Positions 28,351 through 38,051 of a stretch of 64,000 bases of DNA are shown piece after piece. The translations under genes were made by a program, and so were the position numbers. How positions within the stretch are numbered: the first letter of the stretch is position 1; every line of letters begins with the position of its first letter. The notes under the pieces are model-generated. The model did no database searches and was not told the DNA's origin. It saw only the letters and a list, made by a program, of their open reading frames with translations. Origin of the DNA: Stentor roeselii (Eukaryota; Ciliophora; Heterotrichea; Heterotrichida; Stentoridae); NCBI GenBank assembly GCA_006503475.1, contig RSEH01000064.1, positions 1 through 64,000 on the forward strand, written 5' to 3'.

Positions 28351-28863
28351 TTAGCCATAAACCTTCTTGGTCATGACCTTGTAGAAATCATCGAAAGTAA
28401 GCTCGGGTTTGCCCAAACTTGAAATTCTTTCAAGAGCGTGAGCGAGTTCTTCCTCAGTCATCGACTCTCCGAGTTCTCTAGCAACTCTAGTCAAGGCCTT
28501 AAGAGTGATGTGGCCAGTTCCTTCAGCGTCGAAGAGGTCAAGAATTCTCTGAACGCCTTCCTTTGAGTCTCTGTTTCCTAGTCTGTCATTGACGTGGGCG
28601 AGGAAAGAGTCGAAGTCGATTTCAGCTCCGAGTTCTTCAATGCCGGCCAAAAGTCTGAAGATGGTTGGGGACTGGTCGCGTCCGAGGGAGTTAAGGGCTG
28701 CCTGGACTTCTCTCGGGTCAATCGTTCCTGAGCTGTCTAAGTCAAAGAGGTCGAAAGCTTCTTTGCAGTCTTTAATTTCGTCCTCAGTCAGTCTCAGGTC
28801 GACTTCAGGCTTCTTGGGTGCTGCTTTTCCTGCGGGAGCTCCTTTGACTACTTTCTTTGACAT
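28351..28863 (-). CDS. Centrin-like EF-hand protein
   Basis: A 170-aa protein with a basic 20-residue tail and four EF-hand units in the centrin order. The first is canonical (DLDSSGTIDPREV). The third is DAEGTGHITLKAL, lacking the last acidic ligand as is common in centrins. The second and fourth have lost calcium ligands. The phrase RVARELGESMTEEEL is a strong centrin signature. Centrins form contractile filaments and sit at basal bodies; Stentor has abundant centrin-type myonemes, so a cortical role fits. Head to head with nothing; tandem to GH1 on the minus strand. Confidence 0.88.
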   Translation of the reverse strand: MSKKVVKGAPAGKAAPKKPEVDLRLTEDEIKDCKEAFDLFDLDSSGTIDPREVQAALNSLGRDQSPTIFRLLAGIEELGAEIDFDSFLAHVNDRLGNRDSKEGVQRILDLFDAEGTGHITLKALTRVARELGESMTEEELAHALERISSLGKPELTFDDFYKVMTKKVYG

Positions 28864-28954
28864 ATTTATTAGCCATTCAATGGAAGTTTTAAATTTAAAT
28901 TTTTAGAGGCTATTTATTAAAGATGTCAAATTGAATAGGGATGGAATTTTGATG

Positions 28955-29050
28955 GGGTTGAGAAGGGATTGAGAAGGGTTGAGAAGATATTCTAAAGGAA
29001 TTGTGAAGGAATTGTGAAAGGATTGTGAAGGGATTGAGAAGGGAATGGGG
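28955..29050. repeat. Short degenerate tandem repeat upstream of centrin
   Basis: Repeats of GGGATTGAGAA / GGAATTGTGAA type, unit 11-14 nt, about seven copies, in the C-free spacer upstream of the centrin start. Purine/T-rich on the + strand. May simply reflect biased composition. Confidence 0.5.
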
Positions 29051-29121
29051 ATCATTGAAGAGGAGGAGGTAAAAATCATTATTTTTAGGGTTTAAGATGA
29101 TTTCTGCAGTCCTAAGAAATT

Positions 29122-30687
29122 TTATCTAATTAACTCCTCTCGATACTTCAGAAGCTGATCCGCATTAGGCATGAGATCTTTTTGATACCCGACATTTCCT
29201 AAATACTGAATCAAGCTCTGATATAGATAAGCCGATTTTTTAAATGTCCGAGTCAAGTTGTTATTATAATCAACATAAGTGACGCCAAACCTGACATGAT
29301 ACCCGTCAGACCATTCAAAGTTATCCAGAAGACTCCACAAGAAGTACCCTTTGACGTCGACCTTATCCTCAACAACAGCGTCCATCATATTCATGACGTG
29401 ATTATAGATATAGTCAATTCTGAACTCATCATCAAGAGCGATTGCCTCAGGCTCGTCGTTTTCCCCAGGACAACTGACTCCATTTTCAAAGACGTAGATC
29501 TTCGGATGATTATACCGCTTGTTGATCCAGTTCAGCAGTCCTCTGAAGCCAGGCGCGTAAACGTTAAGCCACCCTGACTCAGCAAAAGGCCCTATCAAGT
29601 TTCCTGAAGCGTTGTAAGGCGTTTGGTCAAATCTTCCGTCATTTCCGAAGTTGCTTCCTTCGGCTCCTGTGTACTTCGCGTAGTAACTCGTGTAGTAGTT
29701 CACTCCCAGGAAGTCGTAAGAACCTCGAAGTAAAGCTTTTAAGGTTGAGTTGAAGGAAGGAAGACGGTTTCCGGTTATTAAGGACTTCATCTCGCTTGGG
29801 TAGTCACCGAAGACCATTGGGTCCGCGAACCAACCGTATTGAAAGGCGACTCCTGTGTTCACGGATTGGATGTCGAGAGGGTTTGATGAGTTCCAGGGAA
29901 GGAAATAAGCAGAACTTATTGTCATTCCGATCTCACCGCCTTGAGCCTTTTGATACTTGCTCCTATAAGTCTGTACAGCCAAAGCATGAGAAATCAATGC
30001 ATTATGTGCAGCAATATACGGTTCAGTGCTAGAATCTCCTCCTCCTCCAACCGCTTCACAAAAGCTATTAATATCCGGACTACACCTTCCAGGAGCATGA
30101 TATCCAAGTCCATAAGCAACCCAAGTAAAAGTTTGAATTTCATTAAAAGTAAGCCATTTTCTAACCAAATGTCCAAAAGTTTTAAAGCAAAAATCTGCAA
30201 ATCGATTAAACTTATTAGGAACATCAGGGTCAAGCCAAGTGCCGTTATTCATAAAATTATTAAAACTTTGTGGCAAATCCCAATGAAACAAAGTGACATA
30301 AGGTTCAATTCCAGCATTTTTCAATGCATTTAAAAGATCAAGATAAAACTGTACCCCTTCTTGACTGACATTATCAACATCTCCAGTGGGTAATACACGA
30401 GTCCAAGAAATAGAAAGTCGAAAGTTATTCGCTCCAATTTCCTGCATTAATTTGATATCCTCCTTATATCGATGGTAAAAATCATCAGCGACGTGAGCAT
30501 TCTGATTATTATAAATTCTTCCAGGGATATTTTGGAAGTAGTCCCAAATGGACTCCCCCCTGCCCGAGACATTCCAAGCGCCTTCGACTTGAAAAGCCGC
30601 AGTCGCCGTGCCCCAGGCGAAGTCCCGAGGCAGGACTTGTCCAGTGACAAGCATTGAAAATAAAAGGGTAGAAAAAAGTGCTCTCAT
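29122..30687 (-). CDS. Secreted GH1 beta-glycosidase
   Basis: A 521-aa family 1 glycoside hydrolase with signal peptide (residues 1-16, cut near GQVLP). The domain begins DFAWGTATAAFQVEG. The acid/base Glu183 sits in TFNE and the nucleophile Glu401 in VFENG; NFRLSISWTR and the final FEWSDGYHVRFG loop are also present. The length matches the family. It splits beta-glucosides or beta-galactosides, probably from food, in vacuoles or outside the cell. All active-site residues I can check are intact. Its start codon is 20 nt from that of UFC1. Confidence 0.95.
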   Translation of the reverse strand: MRALFSTLLFSMLVTGQVLPRDFAWGTATAAFQVEGAWNVSGRGESIWDYFQNIPGRIYNNQNAHVADDFYHRYKEDIKLMQEIGANNFRLSISWTRVLPTGDVDNVSQEGVQFYLDLLNALKNAGIEPYVTLFHWDLPQSFNNFMNNGTWLDPDVPNKFNRFADFCFKTFGHLVRKWLTFNEIQTFTWVAYGLGYHAPGRCSPDINSFCEAVGGGGDSSTEPYIAAHNALISHALAVQTYRSKYQKAQGGEIGMTISSAYFLPWNSSNPLDIQSVNTGVAFQYGWFADPMVFGDYPSEMKSLITGNRLPSFNSTLKALLRGSYDFLGVNYYTSYYAKYTGAEGSNFGNDGRFDQTPYNASGNLIGPFAESGWLNVYAPGFRGLLNWINKRYNHPKIYVFENGVSCPGENDEPEAIALDDEFRIDYIYNHVMNMMDAVVEDKVDVKGYFLWSLLDNFEWSDGYHVRFGVTYVDYNNNLTRTFKKSAYLYQSLIQYLGNVGYQKDLMPNADQLLKYREELIR

Positions 30688-30707
30688 ATTTTCTTCAACT
30701 TTTATAA
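30688..30707. promoter_or_regulatory. 20-nt divergent spacer, GH1 / UFC1
   Basis: Only 20 nt lie between the two divergent start codons, including TTTATAA directly before the UFC1 ATG. Both promoters must share this DNA or extend into the other gene's coding region. Confidence 0.7.
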
Positions 30708-31181
30708 ATGGAATCAGTCGCTGATAAGATTCCTCTTCTCACAGTCAACGCCGGGCCCAGGGAGGCTAACTGGTCCGAGCGCTTGCGCGAGGAGTACTGT
30801 GCATTGATTACTTACATTGAAATAAACGTGAATGATGATAACGAGTGGTTCAATGTAGAGCCTGATGAGACTGGCATTCAATGGAAAGGTAAATGTTGGT
30901 ATTTTTATGAAAATATCAGATATGAATTTGACTTGGAGTTTGAAATTCCTGCAACTTATCCAGCGACTCCTATTGAAATAGTTCTTCCTGAATTAGATGG
31001 AAAGACTCCGAAGATGTACAGAGGAGGAAAGATCTGTCTTGACATTCACTTTGCCCCACTCTGGGCAAGACATCAGCCGAGTTATGGAGTCGCTCATGCT
31101 TTGGCTCTTGCACTTGGACCTTGGCTTGCCGCAGAGATTCCAGTATTGGTCGACCAGGGCATTGTGAAGAGGAACTTGTAG
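30708..31181 (+). CDS. UFC1: UFM1-conjugating enzyme UFC1
   Basis: A 157-aa E2 enzyme of the UFM1 pathway. It has the family-specific WSERLREEY, WKGKCWYFY and ATYPATPIEI motifs. The catalytic Cys is in RGGKICLDIHF (Cys110), and the C-terminal signature is ALALGPWLAAEIP. The length is close to that of animal UFC1. UFMylation marks ER-bound ribosomes and other targets. No intron. The RING-PHR gene starts 21 nt after its end on the same strand. Confidence 0.95.
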   Translation: MESVADKIPLLTVNAGPREANWSERLREEYCALITYIEINVNDDNEWFNVEPDETGIQWKGKCWYFYENIRYEFDLEFEIPATYPATPIEIVLPELDGKTPKMYRGGKICLDIHFAPLWARHQPSYGVAHALALALGPWLAAEIPVLVDQGIVKRNL

Positions 31182-31202
31182 TTAAAATTGAAAGTTAAGA
31201 GA

Positions 31203-33167
31203 ATGATAATTATGGATGTTCGTAGTGAGTGTTCTATTTGTATGAATCCTTTTTCTAGTCTTTTAGTGCCGAAATCACTGCAATGTGGACATACCTTCTG
31301 CTCAGTCTGTGTTGAATCTTTGGCTAGGAAAAAGTTTTGTCCTTTCTGTGCAAAACCTATCAGCTCGGAATTGATTTCAGTGAATTATGCGTTACTTGAA
31401 AGGGTTGCTTTTAATGAGATCTTTTGTACGAAGCATGGAAATTTGATAGCCACTCACTTTTCAATTAACACTGTCACTGCTTATTGCCTTGAATGTGCTG
31501 CGAATACTTCTGGACTTGACTTGATTGAAGCGAGTTTTGAAGAGATTGGAAATGTTTTAATGAGAAAAAGTTTTGAATTTGAATTTAATAACAGATTAGA
31601 TGATGTTACTAAAGCGAAACTCGCGAGACTTACAAGTGTTTGTAATAATGAGAAGTTTAAATTACTTCATTCGGTGATACAAGAAAATGAAGGTGTTAAG
31701 TGCTTAAATCATCTAAAGCCTGCTATTTTCTTCAACTTTCAAAATGCTCAAGCTTTATGCCCCGATTGTCACATGACTGGAGGAGAAGTTTCTTTGGGAA
31801 GTAAAGAATTTAAAGATTTGATTGACTCAGAAATCAGAAAAATCGCATTTTTTGTGGATTCTGTCAAAATTAGTAAAGATTTTAAAGATTGTCTTAAACG
31901 ACTTGACCGGCTTCGAATCAGTGAAAAAATCAGGGTGTTAAAAGAAATGATTGTTAAGAAGGGTCTTGATAGGGTTGATGTTGTTCCTGGAAGTTGTAAT
32001 GAATGTCATCAGGAATTTAGTCTTCCTGGAAATTTACCTGTTAGGCTTAATTGTCTTGGAGCGCATTTTGTTTGTGAAATTTGTAGAAGAATGATTAAGA
32101 AATGCCCGATTGATTACTCGGATTTACATTCTACTGATGGGAATAAGGCTCTGTTGAAATTACCTTTGTGTCAGGTTTGTTGTGAAGTTCTTGACTCGGA
32201 GTCTTTGCCTTTACTTCAGACTTGTGGAGCAGTAACCTGCATGAAATGTTCAAATCGTCCATGTCCATTTTGCAGTATAACCCACGAAAACTCATCAACA
32301 ATCAGCAAGTTTTTCATCCAGTTAGGTGATCAGCATCTCTTAAAATGCTTTCGAGACACTAAAACCGCCAAATATTTCAGTACCCAAGACAACAACCCCT
32401 ACTGTCAAGCCTGCAGATCAAGTCTTTATAATCTTCCCATGCAGAGCTTGAAAGACTTCGACATATCCTCTTATCTTATAACTGAATGTCAAAGACTATC
32501 AGATCGTCTTGGTTCAAGAAAGACTCCAGTGATTTTAAATAGTTTAAACTCTCTCAACACCTCCAGCAACTGGCAGAGACTCGAACTTTTAAGACTTCTT
32601 AGCAGCTTGATTACTGCAGCCAACCCTCTACACAGCCGGGCAACGCCCGGCTTTTCTGTTCCTGCTTTCTCGGGAAGGGTCAAGTTCATGCAAAGGTTCA
32701 ACTCGATTTTACCCAACCCGGCACATGGATCTGGAAATAGCAAACCTTGGTTTATTAAAAGAAGTGAAAATCAGGTTGAGGTATTGACTTTTAGTTGTAG
32801 TAGAATTGTTAGTCTTGTTGGAGTTACTGTCACTTGTCCTGTCCAAGGAGTCAATGGCATACTTGAATATCTCGAAGTTTTATATAATGAAAAACGAGTC
32901 GCATCTTGCGTTAACCAGCAAGTCTTATGCGGAATCGTTCAAGATATATTTTTTCAACACCCAGTTCAAATATCTGCCAACACTCGTTACGACCTATTAT
33001 TCAAAATCGACGCTGACTTTGTATATAAAGGAAATCCCTTAGATAGAACCAGCTGTGAAGGTTCCGATTCAACTATTTTCGAGATCTTCGAATGTAAAAT
33101 GAAAGGAATCGTGACAAACGGTCAAGGCCATTTATCCGGGCCCTTAATTCGACTTCTCTACACCTAA
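31203..33167 (+). CDS. RING-finger protein with second Cys cluster and PHR-like C-terminus
   Basis: A 654-aa protein. The frame extends to a TTG upstream, but the first ATG is at 31203. An N-terminal RING (CSICMNPF, CGHTFCSVCV, CPFC) fits an E3 ligase. A B-box-like stretch follows (FCTKHGNLIATHF, YCLECAA, CLNHLKPAIFF, CPDCH). At about 265-360 there is a second zinc-rich region (CNECHQEF, CEICRRMIKKCP, CQVCCEVL, CMKCSNRPCPFC). The last 130 residues resemble a PHR beta-sandwich (SRIVSLVGVTV and ending SGPLIRLLYT), as in Highwire/MYCBP2 proteins. The PHR call is moderate; substrate unknown. Confidence 0.8.
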   Translation: MIIMDVRSECSICMNPFSSLLVPKSLQCGHTFCSVCVESLARKKFCPFCAKPISSELISVNYALLERVAFNEIFCTKHGNLIATHFSINTVTAYCLECAANTSGLDLIEASFEEIGNVLMRKSFEFEFNNRLDDVTKAKLARLTSVCNNEKFKLLHSVIQENEGVKCLNHLKPAIFFNFQNAQALCPDCHMTGGEVSLGSKEFKDLIDSEIRKIAFFVDSVKISKDFKDCLKRLDRLRISEKIRVLKEMIVKKGLDRVDVVPGSCNECHQEFSLPGNLPVRLNCLGAHFVCEICRRMIKKCPIDYSDLHSTDGNKALLKLPLCQVCCEVLDSESLPLLQTCGAVTCMKCSNRPCPFCSITHENSSTISKFFIQLGDQHLLKCFRDTKTAKYFSTQDNNPYCQACRSSLYNLPMQSLKDFDISSYLITECQRLSDRLGSRKTPVILNSLNSLNTSSNWQRLELLRLLSSLITAANPLHSRATPGFSVPAFSGRVKFMQRFNSILPNPAHGSGNSKPWFIKRSENQVEVLTFSCSRIVSLVGVTVTCPVQGVNGILEYLEVLYNEKRVASCVNQQVLCGIVQDIFFQHPVQISANTRYDLLFKIDADFVYKGNPLDRTSCEGSDSTIFEIFECKMKGIVTNGQGHLSGPLIRLLYT

Positions 33168-33203
33168 AAATGACTAACCCCCAAATTCCTCCAATAATTA
33201 ACA

Positions 33204-34226
33204 ATGGAACCTCACAACATTCTGAAAGAATCCTCAAAACGGATCCAATTATTCTCAAAAGTTTCTCTTCACGATTACCTACAACTTGAATCACGCAACC
33301 CTCCAAGTTACTCAATTCTCTACAGCTACCTGACGACCTTAACTCCAATAAACCAGTCATTTTCAAATCCCTTGTCACAAGACTGTATAATCTTCGAGCC
33401 TTCGCACACAACAGTGCTTCAAAGCAAATCAATTCTAATTCTCTACGTCGACATCTCAGGTATAGACTCCTTATCATCAAATCTTAAAAATCAAGGAAAA
33501 GAGGTTCATTCATATAAAATTCCCTCGTCTTACACTTTGATTTCCCTGATAAAACTTTGGTTAAAATTCAAGTCAGACCTGAAAACTTTCATCGACAAGT
33601 TGAACTACTCAGCCCTTGCAGAAGAGTCAGCAAAAGAACTAGAATTGTTCATTTGTAGAGAAGTAGGAGTGGATAGAGTAATGAGGCTTAAAGAAGAACT
33701 GGGGAATTTTAGAAGAATTGAAAAAGTCGACCGGGTCATTTGTTTGAAGAAGCCGGTGACTGACTTGGAGGTGAAACATTCTGACAGTCTTCGATACACT
33801 GAATCAGAAGAGACTGACCAGATGGAAGAACTGAACTTTAGAGTTTCTGACTTGTTTCGGGAGAAGTTTCCTCGATTCTCAGCTGCTTCTATCACTGTAA
33901 TGGACACTCCAGTGAAAGAAGTACGGAAGTCTTTTTTAGAGTACAATGAACTAATTGAATCTCCTAAAAATCACAGAGGAAATTACGTGAAAACTCCTCT
34001 TGACTCTCCGAAACAAGCGTCTTTGACGATCGATCAGGTGAAAGAACGACTTGAATCTTCTTCATCCCCTCAACATTCTTTCAAAGAACATAAAAAATTC
34101 GACTTTGAAAGCGAAGTCATCAAAAGTCTCAACACTGAACTTACAGGTTGCAGTGAAGTAAAACCTCTCTTTCCTTTCGAGTCGAAGACGAGAAGCTGCC
34201 AATGTTCATCCTGTTCGATTTTTTAA
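33204..34226 (+). CDS. Hypothetical protein, 340 aa
   Basis: The N-terminal half (about 1-170) looks folded, with alternating strands and helices (SILILYVDISGIDSLSS, SLIKLWLKFKSDLKTFID). The C-terminal half is Ser/Lys/Glu-rich and disordered, and ends with a Cys-rich tip CQCSSCSIF that could be lipidated or bind metal. I recognise no family. The frame is open throughout with an ATG in an A-rich context. It converges on the CDPK gene with 10 nt between stops. Confidence 0.65.
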   Translation: MEPHNILKESSKRIQLFSKVSLHDYLQLESRNPPSYSILYSYLTTLTPINQSFSNPLSQDCIIFEPSHTTVLQSKSILILYVDISGIDSLSSNLKNQGKEVHSYKIPSSYTLISLIKLWLKFKSDLKTFIDKLNYSALAEESAKELELFICREVGVDRVMRLKEELGNFRRIEKVDRVICLKKPVTDLEVKHSDSLRYTESEETDQMEELNFRVSDLFREKFPRFSAASITVMDTPVKEVRKSFLEYNELIESPKNHRGNYVKTPLDSPKQASLTIDQVKERLESSSSPQHSFKEHKKFDFESEVIKSLNTELTGCSEVKPLFPFESKTRSCQCSSCSIF

Positions 34227-34236
34227 GGATAATTAA

Positions 34237-35727
34237 TCAAGAATTAACTAAATTTTCAATTAAAAGGTTCTCAAACTCGTCAATATCAATTTTTCCATCA
34301 CCGTTGGTATCGATTTGGTTCATTAGTTGTTCGATCAAGTCTTCAGTGATGACGATTTCTCCATCACTGAGAGCCTTTTGCAGTTCAGAGTATTCGATAC
34401 TTCCAGAGCCGTCTTCATCAAAGTACCGAAAAGCATTTAAAATATTTTCACGAGTGCAGATTTTTTTTACTGAAATCGAGGCTCTTAAGAATTCAGTGTA
34501 ATCAATGCTTCCGTTCTTATCACTGTCAACATGGTCCATGATTAAGTCTGAGTACATCTGGGCTTCTTCAACAGGCATGTCCTGCATCAACAGATGGACA
34601 AGCTCAGCAGAAGAAATAGTTCCATCACGGTTGATATCAAGATAATTAAACACAGCTTGTTCAGTTTTATATAGTTTCGGGTCCATTATCTTCGAAATGA
34701 TAAAAGTATGAATCGCTTCTTTTAACTTAGTCGTTTTTTTAAAGCTTTTAATACGCAGTAAGACTTTTTCAATGTCTTTTTTTGAGACGTTCTGGGTGTA
34801 AAGCTTGATCCAAGGATGACAACAAGCTTCTTTCGCTGTTACTCGCTTCACAGGGTCAGGTTCTAAAAGTTTTTTTAACAGGTCTCGAGCCTCAGGCGAG
34901 TTTTCACTGCACATCAGGTCGATGTTGATTTTTACTGACTTGAGAATGGCGATGATTTCATCGTCTGTGCCGTCGTAAGGCGCTCCTCCGGTGAGCATGA
35001 TGAACATGATCATGCCGGAGCTCCACAAGTCACACTTTTCAGTGTATTTTCCTTTTACTATCTCAGGAGCCATGTAAAGAGGAGTCCCGTGCATTTCTTT
35101 TTGGTAGTCTTTTTTGAAGACTGTTGCAGTGTCGAAGTCGATTATCTTTAAACTAAGACCTTCTTTACTTGTGAGAAGAATGTTTTCTGGCTTTATGTCA
35201 CGGTGAACGATGTTCTTTGAGTGAAGGTAAGTCACCCCGCTTAGGATGTGGAACATTATCTCAGCTGCTTGTTTCTCGTCGAATTTTTTTACTTCTAGGA
35301 TTCGGTCGAATAGGTCACCACCTGTGCAGAACTCTAAGACGATGTAGTAACTGCTGTCGTCTTCGAAAAATTCAAAGATTCGCGGAAGGTTTGGGTGGTC
35401 GACTGTCTTCAGGATTTCAACTTCGTTGAACATTGCACGGGTCTCAAGCATATGAATCGGTAGTTCTGATTTCGCAATGATTTTCACTACTCTCGTGTCT
35501 TTTGTTAGTTTATGCACACATTTTCTCACATCGCCGTTTCGACCTGTTCCTAAGGATGTCGAAGATATTTCGTAAACTTGATAAATATTTGCAATGTTTT
35601 CTTTTACAAAGACTCCAGGATTGAAGTTAAGTTCATCTTCCTTTGCAATCAAAGAATTCATTGAACGGATGCGGCTGTGATAGGGTGGAGCTGCTTGAAC
35701 TGACTCTCTTCCACAAATAGCTCCCAT
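34237..35727 (-). CDS. Calcium-dependent protein kinase (CDPK) with unusual DFD
   Basis: A 496-aa CDPK. The N-terminus MGAICGRES predicts myristoylation at Gly2 and palmitoylation at Cys5, hence membrane targeting. The kinase domain (about 50-310) has the Gly loop GTGRNGDV, catalytic HRDIKPEN, and the magnesium loop as IIDFDTATVF (DFD in place of DFG), then GTPLYMAPEI. A junction helix leads to four EF-hands, all with good loops: DINRDGTISSAEL, DSDKNGSIDYTEF, DEDGSGSIEYSEL and DTNGDGKIDIDEF. It should be switched on by calcium; ciliates and apicomplexans use CDPKs for secretion and motility. Confidence 0.93.
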   Translation of the reverse strand: MGAICGRESVQAAPPYHSRIRSMNSLIAKEDELNFNPGVFVKENIANIYQVYEISSTSLGTGRNGDVRKCVHKLTKDTRVVKIIAKSELPIHMLETRAMFNEVEILKTVDHPNLPRIFEFFEDDSSYYIVLEFCTGGDLFDRILEVKKFDEKQAAEIMFHILSGVTYLHSKNIVHRDIKPENILLTSKEGLSLKIIDFDTATVFKKDYQKEMHGTPLYMAPEIVKGKYTEKCDLWSSGMIMFIMLTGGAPYDGTDDEIIAILKSVKINIDLMCSENSPEARDLLKKLLEPDPVKRVTAKEACCHPWIKLYTQNVSKKDIEKVLLRIKSFKKTTKLKEAIHTFIISKIMDPKLYKTEQAVFNYLDINRDGTISSAELVHLLMQDMPVEEAQMYSDLIMDHVDSDKNGSIDYTEFLRASISVKKICTRENILNAFRYFDEDGSGSIEYSELQKALSDGEIVITEDLIEQLMNQIDTNGDGKIDIDEFENLLIENLVNS

Positions 35728-36218
35728 ATTTATAGCTTAATTCACTGATATGATACGATGAAAGAGATCTGAGAGGCTGAGGTAAATTAAGGAGGTTAAG
35801 AGTTATTCATGTATTAATGAGGGTAGATTTTTTTATGATTTGTGCCAGTTAGATATTTATTCGGAATATTGTTACTTGGTAATTAGACAAATATGAGTTA
35901 TTTATTTGCTATATATGATGAAATTTTTTTACCGATAAACTTTATAGACACTAGAACAACAAAGAAATCGAATACTCAAATTATTATTATAAACTCAAAC
36001 CCTAAAAAATTACTTATATTAGTTTCTAAGAAATTATTTAAAATCACCTTGTATTCGAGACATTAAATAACATTTAAAAATTCAAAAAATCCTTAAAATT
36101 CTTCAATTAAATTTCAATGATTCTAAATAAAAAATATCTTCTAAAACCATTATAAGTCCCAACAATTCTAAAATGCATATACCATCTAATCTTAAAACTA
36201 TAAATTTTATCAATTATT
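35728..36218. other. Spacer, no gene seen
   Basis: 491 nt between CDPK and the RING-H2 gene (both minus). 35750-35850 is C-poor, while 35950-36218 is strongly G-poor. No ORF, repeat or RNA gene recognised. Confidence 0.5.
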
Positions 36219-37655
36219 CTAATGTCCCTCTTCCTGAAGATCACTTTTGCACAAAGGACAAAGAGTAGATCTCTGAAGCCAAGTCTTGATGCATTCATCA
36301 TGAAATCCATGTTTGCACTTAAGAGGAATCATTTCAACTCCCACAACAAATTCTTCTTGACAAATAGGGCAAGTGTCATTAGTGATTTCCAAATCATATC
36401 GATAAGCTTCTTTCTTCAACCCGTTGATGGCTTCTTCTCCAAGGCCGGGGTCTTCCTGATACATGGCTGACAATATTTCAATCAGCATAATTCCTCTAAA
36501 GAAGCTATCAATATTCATCAATTCAACTAGAGGAGCTGGAAGGTTAATCAAAAACATTGGCTGAGCTTCTTCGTTTTGGTTTAATGTCAAACTCATCGCG
36601 TTTTCATAGGCTTCGTTGAAATTCGGACCTAGACTGTTTCTGTTTAAGTTCACGACTTGGCCTTGGTTTGCTGGATTTGATGAGGAAGGATTATGAGGAA
36701 GTCGGATTGATACTCTTTCTCTGTCACTTTCGAGAATTTCTGGTCTTGGGTGAAAGACTGGAGGACCGGTGTTGTAATTTGGAGGGCCGGGTGGTAAATT
36801 TGGAAATCGGGAGGGAACTTGATAATGATGTAATGGTGGACCCATAGGCATACCAGGAGGTCCATGCAAAACTGGAGGTCCATGCAAACCTGGAGGACCA
36901 TGCATAACTGGAGGTTGAGGCAAACCTGGAGGTCCATACATAACTGGAGGTTGAGGCATTCCTGGAGGTCCCCTTGGAGCAGGAAGATTAAAATACTCTG
37001 GATATAAAGGAGGTCCATTAAGAGGATGGTGTGGAAAAGGTGGTGGACCACCAAAAGGACTTTGTGATATCAAAGGAGGCGGAGCAACAGACGGATGTGA
37101 TAAAGGATGAACGTAATTCGGCATTGGAGGAGGAGTTCTCATAGGCTGGGGAGGTACGTAGCTACTTTGTGATGAATTATTGGAATAAGGAGAAGATAAA
37201 GGATTCATATCTTGGCTGCTAATATTCTGAGAAGATGCCGCAGAAGACTGATTAGATCTTCTAGGTCTCTGAATAGAAATTCTATCATCTGAAACATTTC
37301 CCGAAACCAATCTTTCAATAGCTTCTTCAAAAGGAACCATTTCACTTATAAGCCATTCGGCTTGATACTCAGAGAATCCCATTTCTCTGACTCCATCTCT
37401 AATCCTTTCAGCAGTATTATTAACATAATCATTAAACCTGTTCATGGCTTGGTCAACCTCAGTACAAGTGACTGAAAGTCTTTTAGCCATCCTCATAGGA
37501 ACCCCTTTGCTGACCAGCTGAGATTTAATCAATTCTTCTTTATTTTCCGAAAGAACCTTTAAAGCTTCATCAAAATTCTTATGAGTTCGAAGAACATTTC
37601 TTATAGAGTTAGGGTCAAAGCCAAGGAATTCAAGTTCTTTGAAGACTCTGCTCAT
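36219..37655 (-). CDS. UBA/CUE-like and RING-H2 protein with Pro-rich middle
   Basis: A 478-aa predicted E3 ubiquitin ligase. The N-terminal 120 residues contain two or three small helical UBA/CUE-like units (FKELEFLGFDPNSIRNVL and VREMGFSEYQAEWLI), expected to bind ubiquitin. Residues about 130-310 are Pro/Gly-rich, with tandem HGPPGL/QPPVM-type repeats (DNA about 36840-36990). The C-terminus is a RING-H2: CPICQEEF, CKHGFHDECI, CPLCK (about 427-470). It is probably cytosolic. Its start is 44 nt from the divergent small gene at 37700. Confidence 0.85.
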   Translation of the reverse strand: MSRVFKELEFLGFDPNSIRNVLRTHKNFDEALKVLSENKEELIKSQLVSKGVPMRMAKRLSVTCTEVDQAMNRFNDYVNNTAERIRDGVREMGFSEYQAEWLISEMVPFEEAIERLVSGNVSDDRISIQRPRRSNQSSAASSQNISSQDMNPLSSPYSNNSSQSSYVPPQPMRTPPPMPNYVHPLSHPSVAPPPLISQSPFGGPPPFPHHPLNGPPLYPEYFNLPAPRGPPGMPQPPVMYGPPGLPQPPVMHGPPGLHGPPVLHGPPGMPMGPPLHHYQVPSRFPNLPPGPPNYNTGPPVFHPRPEILESDRERVSIRLPHNPSSSNPANQGQVVNLNRNSLGPNFNEAYENAMSLTLNQNEEAQPMFLINLPAPLVELMNIDSFFRGIMLIEILSAMYQEDPGLGEEAINGLKKEAYRYDLEITNDTCPICQEEFVVGVEMIPLKCKHGFHDECIKTWLQRSTLCPLCKSDLQEEGH

Positions 37656-37699
37656 ATTCTATATTTTATAGTAAATATGAAAAGTAGTCTTTAGTATAA

Positions 37700-38038
37700 A
37701 TGGACAAAGAACTGTGCTTAGAGCTTGTAAAGCTTTCATCGACTCAACCACCTTCCTACAGACACCCTTACCACAAGTACAGTATTCCTAAGCCGAAACA
37801 AGCACTGAGAAATGTTTACATGACGATATCAAAAGTACATAATTTCAATAAAAAATACAACAAATCTTACCATCTCCAAGAAAAACCATGTAAAACTCTC
37901 TTCATTTCTATTAAAAATCCAGCTCTCCGTAATCGTCCACTGACATCAATAACATCTTCAATCTACCTCGACAACGACCTGCGAATGTTCAGTCCTCTCT
38001 CTAAAGCACGTCGTTATCGAACCAACTCAGTCTGTTAA
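37700..38038 (+). CDS. Hypothetical basic protein, 112 aa
   Basis: A small basic protein (MDKELCLELVKLSSTQPPS start), rich in Tyr, Lys, Arg and Pro, ending RRYRTNSVC. No domain recognised. Supported by an open frame, a start directly after AGTATAA as for other genes here, and tight packing between the divergent RING-H2 gene and the convergent DYRK gene (13 nt). Possibly a cytoskeletal or ciliary small protein, but that is a guess. Confidence 0.6.
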   Translation: MDKELCLELVKLSSTQPPSYRHPYHKYSIPKPKQALRNVYMTISKVHNFNKKYNKSYHLQEKPCKTLFISIKNPALRNRPLTSITSSIYLDNDLRMFSPLSKARRYRTNSVC

Positions 38039-38051
38039 ATTATTAAAAATC

